NCBI GenBank assembly: GCA_029448655.1 | Contig: JACCLO010000023.1 | Location: 62,001 to 126,000, forward strand | Reading direction: 5' to 3' | Length of the DNA stretch: 64,000 nucleotides | DNA from: Wolfiporia cocos | Taxonomy: Eukaryota; Basidiomycota; Agaricomycetes; Polyporales; Phaeolaceae | Part shown: positions 1 to 12,652 of the stretch, one piece after another | Layout: each line of letters starts with the position of its first letter | Position numbering within the stretch: the first letter of the stretch is position 1 | Position numbers and translations under genes: made by a program | Notes under the pieces: model-generated | What the model saw: the letters and a program-made list of their open reading frames with translations, nothing else | Databases searched by the model: none | What the model was told of the DNA's origin: nothing

Positions 1-3000
1 TCCTGTTATCGCTGAAGGTGTTCTAGTGCCTTTTCGCGACCTTGGTCGGATTGTTGCTTTTGCTTATGACGTTACTCGTAGTAGAAGGCGATATGGAAAT
101 GGTCTGCATATAGTGCCTTTGAGTCTACTTGTAGTCTATACTCCAATAGCTTGCCAAGCGTATTAGAGGTTGCATTGTGTCGTTGTACGTGTTTCAGATA
201 GCATTGTGCCGGATACCTGTAAGAAGGGGCTCTTCTGTTAACTCTGGAGATGTTCAAGTTTCTCTTCGAGTCCTTGGGCGGTTATAGTGGCTTATGCGTA
301 GTACCCATTGAATGTAGCATAGCGGTGCTTTTTCGACGTCTATTGCTGTATTTCGGTGAAAGGGGTTGCAAGTTCCTTTCATTCGAATAGCGGGTGTCTT
401 AGGCTTGTTGCTTGTACAGGGGTAATCCTACTTTGTACGACTTATGCGGTTGAACGGTTATTAAAGGGCGTCGCCTTATGAACGTTTATGAGGCGTCGCC
501 TCCCTAGTATCGCAAGTACTAAGCGTGTGACATTTGTCAATGCCCATTTGTTACAGGGGTTGTGTCCCCTAGTTAGATTGCTTCTAGTAGCGATCTCTTC
601 GGAGTCGTAAGTTCCGGAATGAAGCTGTGCCTTCGTGGTTGTATGCGCTATATATTAACGAGTAGGCTTCTCGTGTAAAACCCCATAGTATAGGTACTAA
701 TCATTGTGCATTATGTACATATGCTTATGATTGTATTCCCTAATACTGTAGTGTCGTTGCCGTAGTGAGGCCTTATTGGATAACCGTGAGAACATACATC
801 CTTGTCAGGAGTTGTCTCGTATAGGTGTATCCGTAAGGGCTGAATTCTCATGGTGGCGATGACGGTGGTTTCCAATGTGCTTGTATGTCGTTAAAGTTGT
901 TGTTCGATTAAGTATGACATTGTAAGCGTGGGAACTGGGATGAACGTTGGGGGAGGATATATTTCGCTATTGGATAGATATTCCTATTACAAGGTTGTCG
1001 TCCATATACAAATAGGACAGTACGAGCATGAATGAGGGTAATCAGGCCTCTTAGTGCATGTCGTTTGTTGCTTTAATGACCGTGAGGTACATTTGTAAGC
1101 GTGGGATAGTGGACTTTGTTTAAGGTCCTAGGTGCGAATTTAGGGTTTCCACCCCCTCTTTCACGTTTGATCTCCCGATCGAACCTATCCAGATGATTTT
1201 GGTTTTTAAAGAGGTTAAACCGCCTCTATACCCAGATAAGGGTGGGTGGATGTGGGCCGAAGGTATTCTTGACGTATATCCATATACGGCTGTATCCAGT
1301 ATAGTCGCTCGCATATGCGACCAGATTTTTATACTAAGGTTTCCAAGCCCTAGTTTGTCGGAATCGAAGGGTTTTCCAGGCCCATATTCGATGTAGTGAT
1401 GAGATGTAATCCTTTCTTGACGTAAGGATACAGATCCGGATTTATTTATTACGCGTCTCGACGGCGTAGGTTTCCGTAAACCAAGCAATGAACGATAACC
1501 GATTGCCAAATCGGCTTGATTGTCCTAATAAGGGGGGCTCCCTTGTTATCTCTGGAAGTTTTCTAGTGCTTCTTCGAGACCTTTTGCGGACGATCGCATT
1601 GAATTGCTAAGGTGTATCTTTCGGATTCGGTTATTCTCCCCACAGAGAAAAGTTGAATCGAAGTGAAATCAAAAGTGAGGTAGCTAGCCTCGTGACGAAT
1701 TTTGCGATTGGCGTGCGAAATTGTCGATTTCAATACAGGGGGTTAACCGGTTGGAAACCGGTGTAGATTCGGCGATTGTGCAAGAATGCCGAATGAAGTG
1801 TGATTCTAGAAGCCTTTTGGCCTCCGCTACACTTCAAGGGAACGCGTATCAATAGCGTGTGTCCCTTGTTTTCCTTTCCTCTAACCCAGATTGCAAGATT
1901 CAATGAAGTAATCTTGTTGCGATCTGTTTGTACGTGGGTGGCTGGTGGAAACAGCGCTGTACCCAATTATTTATAGACGCTTGTCAGGCGTCTCTTCCCA
2001 AACGGATGGTAATTTCCTTGTCAGGAATTCCATTACCGAAAGGGGTGCCCCCGTTCAAAGGTTCTTATGACATGTGACCAAATGACCGATGCTCAAATAA
2101 CCCGAATCCCCTTTTCAGGAGCAAAGACCGAAGTCAAACGGGCGCCGATGGATTATGTGAATCTTAATCGACTTGGTACTTTAGGCAGTCCCATAGTAAT
2201 GATAGTTATAAGCATATATTTGCCAAGCGTACGTGATCCTACGTCTAAGGGAACAGGTACTAGTATTGTTCTTCGATTGACTAAGTGTACCCGTAAGACA
2301 TAAAGGTTGCTTTTTTATGTACATAAGCGACCTTAATCAGGCTAAATAACCTGGGAACCAGACGGTGACGCAGGATTTCCAGAGGCGAATACAAATGCTA
2401 TTGGGCGGTTTCTAAGCTAATACAAGTATTGCTATCTACTAGGAGCCGCCACTAAAACTACATATTTATCTACTTATTTGACTGGGATACCAGGGTACCT
2501 GAAAGAGAGCTCGTCATCAGCGATCAACGCTGAGTGGTCATGTCTAACACAAGAAGAACGGGGGCATGGTTAGGGGCGCCCTTTTCAGGACGCCGTGCGG
2601 AAGTTAGCCGACAGGTGTCTTCATCGAAGCGCGCGACTTCCTTCTAGAAAGAGAGTCAGTGACTGCCAGCGCTTGACAGGCTGGGTCACATGGTTGGGAG
2701 TAGGATACACGACTTATTCCCTTGCGGGATAAGCCGGAAAGTGGACTGCAGTATTGCACCGCAGTCCGGTCCGCGCTTTAGTGGTAAGGCTTGCCATCTG
2801 TAGCCACCTGGGTGTCACATCAGGGCTAAAAAACCATCCGTCGATCTAAGATCGCGCATTCACGAGCGCTCCACACATCAAGATGGTGGGCAACGCCGCA
2901 TGCTTCCGGTGGGGCCCCAACTCGGTTTAACCCAGGCTCGCACGCCGAGCTGCCCGTAGGACTTACGCTATTGGCTACCGCGAGTGACCTCGGCTGGTTT

Positions 3001-3516
3001 GGCCTTGCGAGCCATACCACCTCACCACTTGGATTCCCCGAAGGAGATCCCAAGCGGGCCCCTTACGCCTGGGGGGCGGCTTTGGAAGATTCCCACACCC
3101 TACTAAGGGAATACGCCGAAGCGCATATCCCTATGGGGATCCTACTGGTAGTGTTGGGTCCCTGAACAGGGATTGCCAAGACAGGGGGCTGCGTGCACAC
3201 AGGCAGACGGTCCCCTTTTCCCAATAGGCGGGTCTCAACCACTGGCACCAGCAACCTTGTCAGGAAGCCGGCGCCTCTCCTTAACCCTGGAGTCCGGGTC
3301 CGCAGGACACATGCTGCTGATTAGGCAAGCAGCGCCCCACTGGGTGGCAGCAGGCCGCTAAGCCCGCCGCCGATGTATCCCATATCCGCAACCACGGAGC
3401 ATGCATCCCCTTTGCAGGAGAGCAATGGCCCCTGCGCTATCTCAGACACCTGTAGGAGGAAAAAACCCAGGCGCCACCAATTAAGGAGGCGCAGGGGGTA
3501 GGTAGTTCTATTCTTA
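1..3516 (-). mobile_element. Non-coding interior of an LTR retroelement
   Basis: This stretch lies downstream, on the minus strand, of the LTR at 3517-3938, with that LTR's primer-binding site at its right edge, so I read it as the internal region of a retroelement whose other end is outside the window. No reading frame here resembles gag, protease, reverse transcriptase or integrase. Short hairpins are frequent, for example near 480-530 and 1740-1765. A motif of about 45 bp (CTGTTATC... then TTCTAGTGCC... then a GACCTT block) recurs near 2, 232 and 1541. It may be a large non-autonomous derivative or a very old copy. The element assignment comes from the neighbouring LTR, not from the interior itself. 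Confidence 0.45.
3505..3515 (-). other. Self-complementary primer-binding site
   Basis: Eleven bases (plus strand GTTCTATTCTT), separated from the LTR by one base, are the exact reverse complement of plus-strand 3631-3641 in the LTR. That second copy sits at the expected transcription start, about 35 nt after the TATA box. In Tf1 of fission yeast the first 11 nt of the mRNA anneal to the PBS; I infer the same mechanism here. Confidence 0.6.
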
Positions 3517-3938
3517 TGTCACAGATGTCTCTGTGGGACTCACCAAGCCAGTATCCACTAGGCGACTTGGAGAGGAAGAGGTTATCAGACGCAGCAGGAG
3601 GTAGGAGGTTCTTCTACGGCGTACGCCGAGAAGAATAGAACTAAAGTTAAAGGGCGTCAAGCCCCTACTTATATACATGTTTATGTGGATGGCACTATCA
3701 CAAGACGCGCAGCGGACCCAATGCAACGCGCTTATGAGTGGTGTTATAGACCACTCCCCCAAAAGGGCTACGATAACAGCTTGGCTGTTATCAAGGGTCC
3801 GGCTATATCTGCAGTTCAGATTCCCATGCTTAGCGTCTACGGGTAGCCTTGTTCAGGTTATACCCACGTATTCCCTCTGTATACCCTAGTTAATTACTCC
3901 GTAACGTCCAGATGCCTTTACAGGTATAATCTGTGACA
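3517..3938 (-). mobile_element. 5' LTR of minus-strand retroelement
   Basis: Read on the minus strand the LTR starts TGTCACAGATTATACC and ends CTGTGACA, 422 bp. A TATA box (TATATAA, about 3669-3675) lies 34-35 nt upstream of an 11-mer (plus-strand 3631-3641) that is the reverse complement of the 11 nt next to the LTR (3505-3515), the arrangement of self-priming Tf1/sushi elements. The 5-bp flanks TCTTA and GGCAC do not match, as expected for one LTR of an element rather than a solo LTR. Confidence 0.6.
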
Positions 3939-4878
3939 GGCACGTGCTACTAGCTAGTACTACCATTCCGGGTTAGGTGGCTTTGCCAAGAGGCGAAGCG
4001 CTTATCTTATCTGATGTTTATGGACTCTATCTACAATGGCCATGATGGGCCCTAATGGCCACACCAATCGTAGGAGAGGGATTTGTGTATGTTTATCATA
4101 TGAACGCGGGCGCAGCCCGGGTATATGGGAAGCCGGTTGCCGGATACCTTGCAGTATAATGGCGATTGGCCGGTCTTTGTAGGATGACCAAGGCGGGACG
4201 CCGAGGTCGTTATGCCATTGGACGGGAAGTACCGTGGCATGTGTTACAGCCCGGTCCGGATGGTTACCGGGGCATGTGTTGGACTTAGCCGTGAGGCGAG
4301 GTCCGGTGTTTGGGCAACGCCGTGATGGCAGAAGCCCGGGACTTGGAGAACGCCGAGTCCGTGGGATGGCCGAGAAGGCCATGACCTATAGCGATATTGC
4401 CTTGATGCTAATATAGTGCTGTATGGTCGTGTTGCCATTATTATGCGAAGGCGTGGCGCGCCTGATGTGTCATTGTGATCAAGGATCTTATGACGTGTGG
4501 GAAGCCGGGATGGCCGACCCAATAGTACAAGGCCGCGAGGCACTGTTTGTACGTGTGGACATTATTATGCGAGCGTGCCGCGCTCGGCCTATCATTATGA
4601 TCTAGGATCTATGACGTGGCTGGTCTTGCTCTGACGGGCGAGACCATTATGATGTATGCTGTAGCGTTTGCTATTGGACGTGGTTGTACCGTAGCGTAGC
4701 GTTGGCTAGTCATGTGGCTTGGCGTGAGCCAAGGGTTACACTTAGCGTTAGCGAGGCATGAGCCAAGCGTGAGCGTAAGCGTGAGTGGCGTAGATAACTT
4801 GTAGTTAGACGTATAATTCCCAGGTAAATTGCTATAATCATAGGAAAAATGCTGTAAGCCCCAGATAAATCTGTGACA
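3939..4878 (-). repeat. LTR/U3-like repeat with internal direct repeats
   Basis: At 4871-4878 the sequence reads CTGTGACA, which on the minus strand is the TGTCACAG start shared by several LTR families here. Leftwards lies U3-like sequence with internal direct repeats: about 57 bp at 4436-4498 is repeated imperfectly at 4561-4616. I could not find the other end or a matching TSD, so this is probably a truncated LTR. Translations of the region give no recognisable protein. Confidence 0.35.
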
Positions 4879-4925
4879 AGGTCCATGTTGTGGAAGTGGC
4901 TGTAGCTACGTTAGTAAGCCATGCA

Positions 4926-5267
4926 TGTGATTCTTATATTCCGGTATCGGGATATGAGTAATCGTAAGGTCATTGGCATGTGATAACGAGCGGGCCGCTT
5001 ATCCAATTGTACTGACATAGCCCGGTATCGGGATATGAGTAAGGCGCGTGACACCGGAGGTTAGTCGGCTGAGTCATTGACGCGTACAAACGTGTTATGT
5101 ACGTGTTGTTATGACAGGTGGACGTATACCGCGTTGTGTACGTGTTGTTTGGTTGCGTGTACGTGTAGGCAGGCGCTTAACAGCGTAAATGTCTACAAGG
5201 TCGTAGAAATACCAGATAAATAGGTAGAAATACGGGAGAAATAGCGGCATGTCCCAAATCTGTGACA
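4926..5267 (-). mobile_element. Solo LTR (candidate), TSD ATGCA
   Basis: A 342-bp segment that on the minus strand starts TGTCACAGATTTGGG and ends AATCACA is bounded by ATGCA at 4921-4925 and 5268-5272. A direct repeat of about 20 bp (CCGGTATCGGGATATGAGTA) occurs near 4943 and 5022. No TATA box is evident, so the call rests on the TG...CA ends and the TSD. Confidence 0.45.
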
Positions 5268-5458
5268 ATGCATGGTGGACAGGGCCTGCTCCAAGCATTA
5301 TCCAAAGCAGTTTTGTGAGGATACCCAGTTTGGAGATGATGGATACCCCACTTATGCGTGCCCTAACAATGGCCATTCACACGTCAACTCTATGTTGAAG
5401 CAAGCATCGAGGATCACGTGAAAGAGAGCAAACAAAGTGAGCGGCACAAGAAACAACA

Positions 5459-8140
5459 ATGTTGGACAGTGGTTTGTCTCGTCCTCGGGGCGGGGAGGCA
5501 AACACGCGAAGCATGTACAGTGTAAATTCTACAATAATAAGGGGTATCCTTATCTCTAAGGCACGTCATTCTGACTCATTCAAGTACACTAGTGTCACTG
5601 CATGGTATACCCGGCCGGCGATTGGGTACGCACTTGCCTGGATGTTCCAACACTCTAAAGGCGACCGCTTTGACAATTACCATGTTGTCCCATACAATCC
5701 ATGTCTCACTGCCCTGTTCAACTGCCACATCAATGTGGAGATTTGCACTTCCATCAGGGCAGTGAAGTACATTCACAAATATATCTACAAGGGCCATGAC
5801 CGTGCCACCTTGGAAGTTGGACAGGTAGATGAGATAAAACAATATGTTGATGGATGCTATGTTGGACCAGTGGAGGCATTTTGGCACATTGCAGAATTCT
5901 CTATGGACGAGGAGAAGCCTTCTGTCTACCGGCTGACTGTTCATCTGAAGGATGAACAGATGGTGTTCTTTACCAAGGGGGACAATCCACAGGATGTCAC
6001 TGACCGTCCATCCTCAACAAAGACTCAGCTCACAGAATGGTTCACAGCAAACCAAGAGCTTCCAGGGGTAACACAACACCTGTATCAAGATTTTCCACAG
6101 CACATTGTGTGCAATGCAAGGACCCATGCCTGGAAGGTCAGGCAACGGGACTTTTCAATAGGCAGAATGGCCTTTGTGCACCCTTTAGCTGGTGAAAAGT
6201 TCTACCTACAGCTCTTGCTCACCGTGGTGAAGGGTGCCACCTGCTGGGATGACCTCTACAAGGTCAATGGGGTTGCATACCCAACCTTCAAGGCTGCATG
6301 CTCTGCCCGTGGACTTTTGGAGGATGATGGGGAGTGGGCACTGTGCTTGGAGGAGGCAGCAGACATGCAGTCAGGATCACAGCTACGCAATCTGTTTGCC
6401 ATACTCCTCACCCATTGTCATCCTGTGGAGCCTACCAATCTGTGGATCCGATTTAGGAACAACATCTGTGATGACCTACGGCCCCGTGTCATTGCTTATG
6501 GGCATGGGAATCCTGTGGAGGAACAGGTCTGGGACCTGGGTCTATTCCTTCTTAATCAGATTCTGCTCAAGTATGGAAAGCACCCAACAGGCTTCCCACC
6601 AATGCCCCTTCCTCAGGTGCAATGGGAGCCTCTACACATAAACCCCATCCTTCAAGAGGAACTTGCCTATGATGATGCAGAGCTTGCTGTGGGGGTGGAG
6701 GTGGACAGGGAACGGTGCAATCCAGAACAAGCAAATGCATATAATGTGGTCCTTCAATCTGTCCTTCAGCAAGAAGGAAGGATATTCTTCCTTCACAGTG
6801 CAGGTGGTGGTGGCAAGACATTCACGTGTAATGCCATTGCTTCTGCAGTTTGAATGCACAGGAAAGTGGCACTCTGTGTGCCATCCTCTGGGATTGCATC
6901 ATTGCTCCTTATTAGTGGATGCACGGCACACTCATGCTTCAAGATACCCATAGCAGCCCATGAGACTTCAATGTGCCATATCCCCAAGAACAGCAACCTT
7001 GCCAATCTCATACAGGAAACAGGGATTATCATATGGGATGAAGCACCCATGCAGCATCGCCATGCCATAGAGGCAGTGGACCGGACCCTTCATGATGTCC
7101 TGGACAAGGACATACCATTTGGTGGGATTACCATGCTTTTTGGAGGTGACTTCTGTCAGACATTATCTGTTGTTCCCCAAGGCACAAGAGAACAGATTGT
7201 ATCTGCTTCTCTGTGGAGATGATATCTCTGGAGACACATTCAGGTTCTTCACCTTACCTAGAACATGTGACTTGACTGCACACCTGCAAGCGACGCTTTT
7301 GCACAGTGGCTGCTAAATGTCGGAGCAGGAGACCCTACATCTTCCCAGAAGATTGTTGCTCTACTGGAGACCATGCGGCTTGATGACAATACAGTCCAAG
7401 GATTGGTGGATGCTGTTTATCCTGGCATTGCTGAAGGAAACAAGTCTGATTGATACTTCCTTGAACGGACGATTCTGTGTGCCAAGAATGATGCTGTCAC
7501 AGAGCTCAACTCCTATATGTTGGACAAGTTCCCTGGAGAGGAGGTTGTGTTGACAGCAGCTGACAAGGTCATAGGTGCCGAGGACGTGCATTATCCTGTT
7601 GAATACCTAAATTCGATCACCATCTCCAGCCTACCCTTGGCTCATTTGGCTCTCAAGCCAGGGTGCCCCCTCATGCTCCTACGTAATATCGACCCAGCTA
7701 ATGGCCTCTACAATGGGACATGGATGATTCTGATGTCGATACACACCTGTGTACTCCAATGCCGGATATTAGGAGGAAGCCATGCTGGAAAGGTGGTCTA
7801 CATCCCCCATATTACCCTGGAGCCATCTGCAGAAGACCTCCCCATTTCCCTTTCTCGCTGACAATTTCCTGTCCGCCTTGCATTTTCAATGACTATCAAC
7901 AGGTCCCAGGGCCAGTCGGTTGTGCATGTGGGATTGGACCTACATGTCCCTGTGTTCTCTCATGGCCAACTCTATGTTGCTCTTTCACGGTGCACAGCGA
8001 CAGAGCATATCAAAGTCCTCTTCCCACCAGACTCAGAGTCTACAAACACAGTAAACATTGTCTACCAGGAGGTGCTTTCAGGCCTGTTGGACCATTGGTA
8101 TGCACACTTGCATTATACGGAACCCTTATCAATGGTCTGA
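5459..8140 (+). pseudogene. Helitron helicase relic, six in-frame stops
   Basis: One frame runs the whole length without a frameshift. It encodes the Helitron helicase-like region (VVPYNPCLTALFNCHINVE, then KYIHKYIYKGHDRAT) followed by the Pif1-type helicase: Walker A GGGGKT near 6805, Walker B IIWDEAP near 7030, GGDFCQ near 7145, and the final block [10 protein letters not shown]...LYVALSR near 7890-7990. The Rep/HUH nuclease expected upstream is absent, so the 5' part is lost. Stops lie at 6851, 7220, 7259, 7268, 7451 and 7859: five TGA and one TAG. Family alignment suggests CGA (Arg) or CAG (Gln) as the parents of most. The product would be non-functional. No convincing Helitron 3' hairpin or CTRR end was seen. 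Confidence 0.9.
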
Positions 8141-8951
8141 CTTATTTCATAGAGGATGCTTTGGGGTGTGTGGATTAATTAATGGATAGTTGTGATTATA
8201 CTGGGGCTGCAATGGTAGAGGCCATGGCTATCAAGGAATCATAACTGAATTCATGATGTCTCTGTCCGGTATGCTCTTTCCTTATTCTGTTTCTTATGCT
8301 TACATCTTTGACTTAGGTTTCCTCAAGAACTCTCAAAAGTAGTATAGAAAATCTGTTTGTAATTGGTTGATCTCTGCTATTGAATGTTGTATCAAAAACC
8401 CCTTACTTTGTGTGTGAATGGTGCGACAGGCTTGAAACAGCTTAATCAGCCTCCCCTGACTTTGGGGCAGACTGGAGAGAACTTAAATGAGCTTTGCACA
8501 TGCATTGAGATCTTATCTGGGCAACTAAGTCCTAAAAGGTAATGTGCGCAGCAAAGCCACGGGTAATTAAGCTCGTATCCTTTCTGGGATGCTGGGCACT
8601 GCCGCGCTATTTTGCCACAGTGTTGAAGATAATGGGTGGGTCATTGCCATATCAGGCACAAGAGAGGTCCGCCTAACACCTAATCAGACACTGGCACCAT
8701 CACACTATCAGCGGCTGTGATCACACTATTAATGCTCCATCACACTCACAGGATTCAATCGCACTATCGCACTATCACACTATCACACTAAACTAGTATA
8801 TACTCTTTGAGCCCAGGGCCCAAATGCTTGACAGCACGATCATGTGATGCATTGCGGCAAATGCGACGCTAAGTCTCGTGCACCTGTGGTCGCATCTCCC
8901 TGACTTGCCTGATGGCTCCTGTCACATGCCAATTTCAAGCCCTTAAGCATA
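8141..8951. other. No gene; CACTAT-rich tandem tract
   Basis: I see no gene between the Helitron relic and the next transposon. About 8696-8794 is a degenerate tandem tract built on ATCACACT/CGCACTAT units. At 8933-8960 a segment resembles the first 30 bp of the solo LTR starting at 12253 (TGTCACA-GCCAATTTCAAG), so the neighbouring transposon may have landed in another copy of that LTR. Confidence 0.4.
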
Positions 8952-9400
8952 CAGTCCTGGACAAGCAAACACCGCAAATTTGAGTAATGAATTTTCTACA
9001 CTATGTAGGCTCTTGAAACTAGTGGATTCATTCATAATCATGGATCACTCAATAATGTGATACAAATTGCACAAACCAATTCTCAAAAACTTCCATTTTT
9101 AGTTTTTTGAGACCAAAGAATTGGTGGTGACCTCAAAATAAGCGCTAAAATCTCGAAAAATACACCAATCGACTCCTTTTAATTGTCGAAACATTATTAC
9201 ATGATCAGAATTTAATTAACAATTATATATCACCCCCCATAAATCAAACACAACGTGATTAGAGCCACTTGTCTGCATGAAACATGGTTTGAGGGTGACA
9301 TCCTAAACAGCCTGAAAATACATCTGGCCTTCAGCATCATACTCATCAGGCTTCTCCTGCCAATTTGAATCCAATACAACACAGTCATTCTGTCAAAAAC

Positions 9401-12252
9401 ATGCTTGTGCGATCCTGTGCTCCCAGCCCTGAAGGCAACCAAGATCCTGAAGCTCAGAGTGATGTTGAAGAAGAAGATTGACACAAATCTCAATGTGTCA
9501 CTCACACATAACCCATCTATGGCGCTTCTACCACAAAGGGCGCCATCACAGACTAGCACGCATGAGTATGAGAGTAAGGGGCCAAGCCCAGAGTCGAGAT
9601 TGAAAGGTCTGAGGAGTACGCCTCAGACCATGAAGCCATATATACAAAGACAGATGCACGTGGCAGGCAGTAAGGCCCGCCCTAATGTAAGGGTCCGTGC
9701 ACTATCTACACAGCCTCTGTATATGTAAGCAATCCGCGTGACCTGAGTAGGCGCCATAGGGCGCATAACCGCTAGACTACAGGACTATTTCTACTAGACG
9801 TCACATGACATACCGTACACCTAAGGCCCTGGGTTCGAGACAGGGGGGGGGGTACCTATTTCTGAGAATCTGTGACAAAGATATGACAAGTGATACTGAA
9901 GTGGATGAGTGCAGCGATTGGGAAGAGCTTGACAATGAAGATTTTGGAACTGATCTTGTGCAATGGGTCATTGAAAACAATCCAACGGATGATACTTGGA
10001 TCCCTGAAAAGCTGAAGAACTGGGCAGAGAAACGAAGGAAATACAAGAGTACAACTCATCATTATTGAATGATCCATTGCTAATGAGAATAGTTGCACGA
10101 CCACGTACCTATGTCAAGGGTCCAGACGTGATGAGCAAATCTGCACACACAAAGCAGCAGTATCAGAAGACATGGAGAAATCAGACAGACTTGACTCACT
10201 TCAGTTTCAAGAGCTTCGCTGCTGCATCTGTGCAGAAGATCTCCTCATGGTTACAGTCTGCAGCACAAACATTGCATGGCCATGCATTACAGCAGACGAA
10301 GCTCACCATGCCATTCCGTACCTTATCTCCTGCAATCACCACTCTTCCAATGGCCGATGCATGTGAGAATAGGCTTGAAGGCAATCTCCGGGATGGTGAA
10401 GATGCAGCCCAGGGCAGCACAGCATCACATAAAGAGAGTGAGCCAATTGAAGAGGGCGAAGCTCCAGCTCCTGCAAGTGGGAGTGCAGAGGAGACCCGAG
10501 TGGACAGAGATGTTGATGAGAGCTGGGAAGACAAGCTGATAGAGGAGGTCCAAGGGCAATCCAAGATCCGTGATTGGTCGCTGCTTCGAAAGAAGCTCAA
10601 AGACGATCTGCACAACAAGAGCAGGACATTACCTTTGACCCGGGTGACCCAGTTCATGATCCTCATCAACTTCGCTACACTTTGGCTCAAAGGCTTCTCC
10701 AGGATCGACTCGAGCTTGCAGATCGCACGTCAGTGGCACAGTGGTAGTGGCAATTGGTTTGCATGCCATGTGTGAGCACTTGCATGCCACTACCAGCTAT
10801 TTGAAGTGCTGCCAATTGAGAAACGTGGAGGTTCAGCAAATGCACATTTGTGGCTACACAACGAAGCCGTTCAGAAGCGCACACAGGACTGGCTCATCAC
10901 TCAGCCTATGGGTAAAGTCACTCCATGCAGACTCAGGGGTGCACTCAACTCTATCATATTTTCTGATCTCAACATCTTCCCAAAGGCGCCACTTGGTGAT
11001 CGCACTGCTCATAGATGGCTCATTAGACTTGGGTGGAAGAGAACGGTTGTGTGGAAGGGTGTCTACATGGATGGTCATGAGTGTGCAGATGTGATCAAGT
11101 GTCATCAAGATGTTTTCCTACCACTTATGGCAAGCCTCAAATGCTGTATGGTGAGGTTCGAGGGTCCTGAACCTGTGCACATTGAGCCAGAGCTGCATGA
11201 AGGCGAGGTTGAGGTGAAAGCTTACTGGCATGACGAGTCGATCTTTCATGTAAATGACGAGGCTTGAAATCTTTGGTATGCATGTGATCGTCTTTCAGAT
11301 TCATTCATTCGCTGATCTGTATATAGGCTCCATGATGGTGAGCAGCCACTGAGGAAGAAGGGCTGGGGATGGCTTATTCATGTGTCCGACTTCATCTGTG
11401 AGGAGACTGGATGCTTAGTAATTCATGGCAACAGTGGAGAGATCATCAAAGATGCCCACCATATAATTTATCCAGGCTCTAACGCTGATACCTGGTGGGA
11501 TAGCGACCAATTACTGGCACAGGTCAAGGAAGCCATCAAAATCCATGATGAAGCATATCCAGGCAAGAAGGCTTGCTGGATATTTGATCAATCATCAAAC
11601 CATGCTGCTCTTCCTCCAGATGCTCTCTGGGCATTTGACATGAATAAATCGGACAGAGGCAAGCAGCGCAAGCAGCACGATACATTTATTCCCACATCTA
11701 ACCCTGTCATTGCCCTTCACGGACTTCCTCAGAAGATGATGACACTGGCAGGCAAGCCAAAAGGCCTAAAAACTGTACTTGAAGAACGTGGTTTCGATGT
11801 CAGCAAGCTCCATGCAAAATGTTCCCCAGTATGTCCTTTCAAGAGCGAGAACTGTTGCATGGCATGGCTGCTTAGTCAGAAAGATGACTTCATGAATCAG
11901 CCATCAATGCTTGAGACAATGATTCAAGAGGAAGGGAACTATTGTGTGTTCTTGCCTAAGTTCCATTGTGAGCTTAACCCAATAGAAATGGTGCGCATTT
12001 TTCAGAATTGATCTTAATGTATTAGAATTGATTTATATCAGTATTGGGGTTGGTGCAAGTATCATTACAAGGAGATATCTAAGCCAACATTTGTAGATGC
12101 AAAGCGCGCCACTGTTGAAGTGTTAGATGCTTGTCCAGTTGAGGTGATTAGACATTTTATAAATAGGTCTTGGAGATTTCTAAGTGCTTATCGACTTGGG
12201 CTGACGGGGAAGGCAGTGGTGTGGGCTGTGCAGAAGCAGGAACAGCATCACC
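9401..12252 (+). pseudogene. DDE transposase of the mariner-like element (broken)
   Basis: The reconstructed gene starts at ATG 9401 and runs 9401-9478, then 9883-10048 (across a solo LTR), 10093-11275, 11327-11990 and 12042-12252, with its last codons at 22890-22936. Inferred introns are 10049-10092, 11276-11326 and 11991-12041, all GT-AG and 44-51 nt. The two 51-nt introns restore continuous protein. Probable catalytic residues are D in YWHDES (near 11233), D in FDQSSNH (near 11585) and E in CELNPIE (near 11980). Stops at 10773 and 11265 are TGA where relatives usually have Arg (HV-R-ALA, NDEA-R-NLW), consistent with CGA to TGA. This family is common in Agaricomycetes, and this copy is dead. 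Confidence 0.85.
9479..9877 (-). mobile_element. Solo LTR inside transposase exon 1, TSD AAGAT
   Basis: A 399-bp minus-strand LTR starts TGTCACAGATTCTC and ends TTTGTGTCA, with TSD AAGAT at 9474-9478 and 9878-9882. Removing it joins the acidic transposase N-terminus in frame (GAA GAA GAT | ATG ACA). The LTR has a TATA motif near 9640, a GTCTGAGG/CCTCAGAC inverted repeat near 9606-9630, and a tRNA-like stretch (GGTTCGAGA near 9832) in U3. It resembles the LTR at 55499. Confidence 0.85.
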
Positions 12253-12652
12253 TGTCACACGCCAATTTCAAGCTTCTAAGCACAGTACCTTTTCCGATCA
12301 TCGAGAGCACCCCCGAGGCTGGAAACCTGATGCCTCAGCTAGATCCCCACCCTACAGACGAACCACCACAGGCACTAGCTAACAGCATCACCAACCATGC
12401 CTAAGAACCCTAGTCCCCGACCACACGTCCAGTCCAGCATAAAGCCAATAGTAGTCACATGACCCCAACCAACTACGATGAGACCAGTAGCACCTAACCA
12501 GACCAACCCCTTGCTACCTGGACCACACCTCATCAGGTCATGACCATCTAGACTCACGGCTAGGACCACGTCCACCCGGCCAACCAAACCCAATGCCTCC
12601 TGTCTCCACAAGTCACAAGCCATTACCGGCTACACGGTCATTACCGACCATG

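Noticed and set aside
1120..1509. 129-codon minus frame in the left interior
   Set aside because: No recognisable domain, and an overlapping frame on the other strand is equally open.
3691..3943. Solo LTR of 243 bp bounded by GGCAC
   Set aside because: GGCAC occurs at both sides, but the TATA box, transcription start and PBS logic continue to 3517, so the inner GGCAC is probably chance.
8696..8794. CRISPR-like array
   Set aside because: It is a degenerate short tandem tract without uniform repeats and spacers, in eukaryotic DNA.
12253..12404. Transposase C-terminus ending at 12404
   Set aside because: The codons after 12252 belong to the inserted LTR; the true end lies at 22890-22936 across the insertion.
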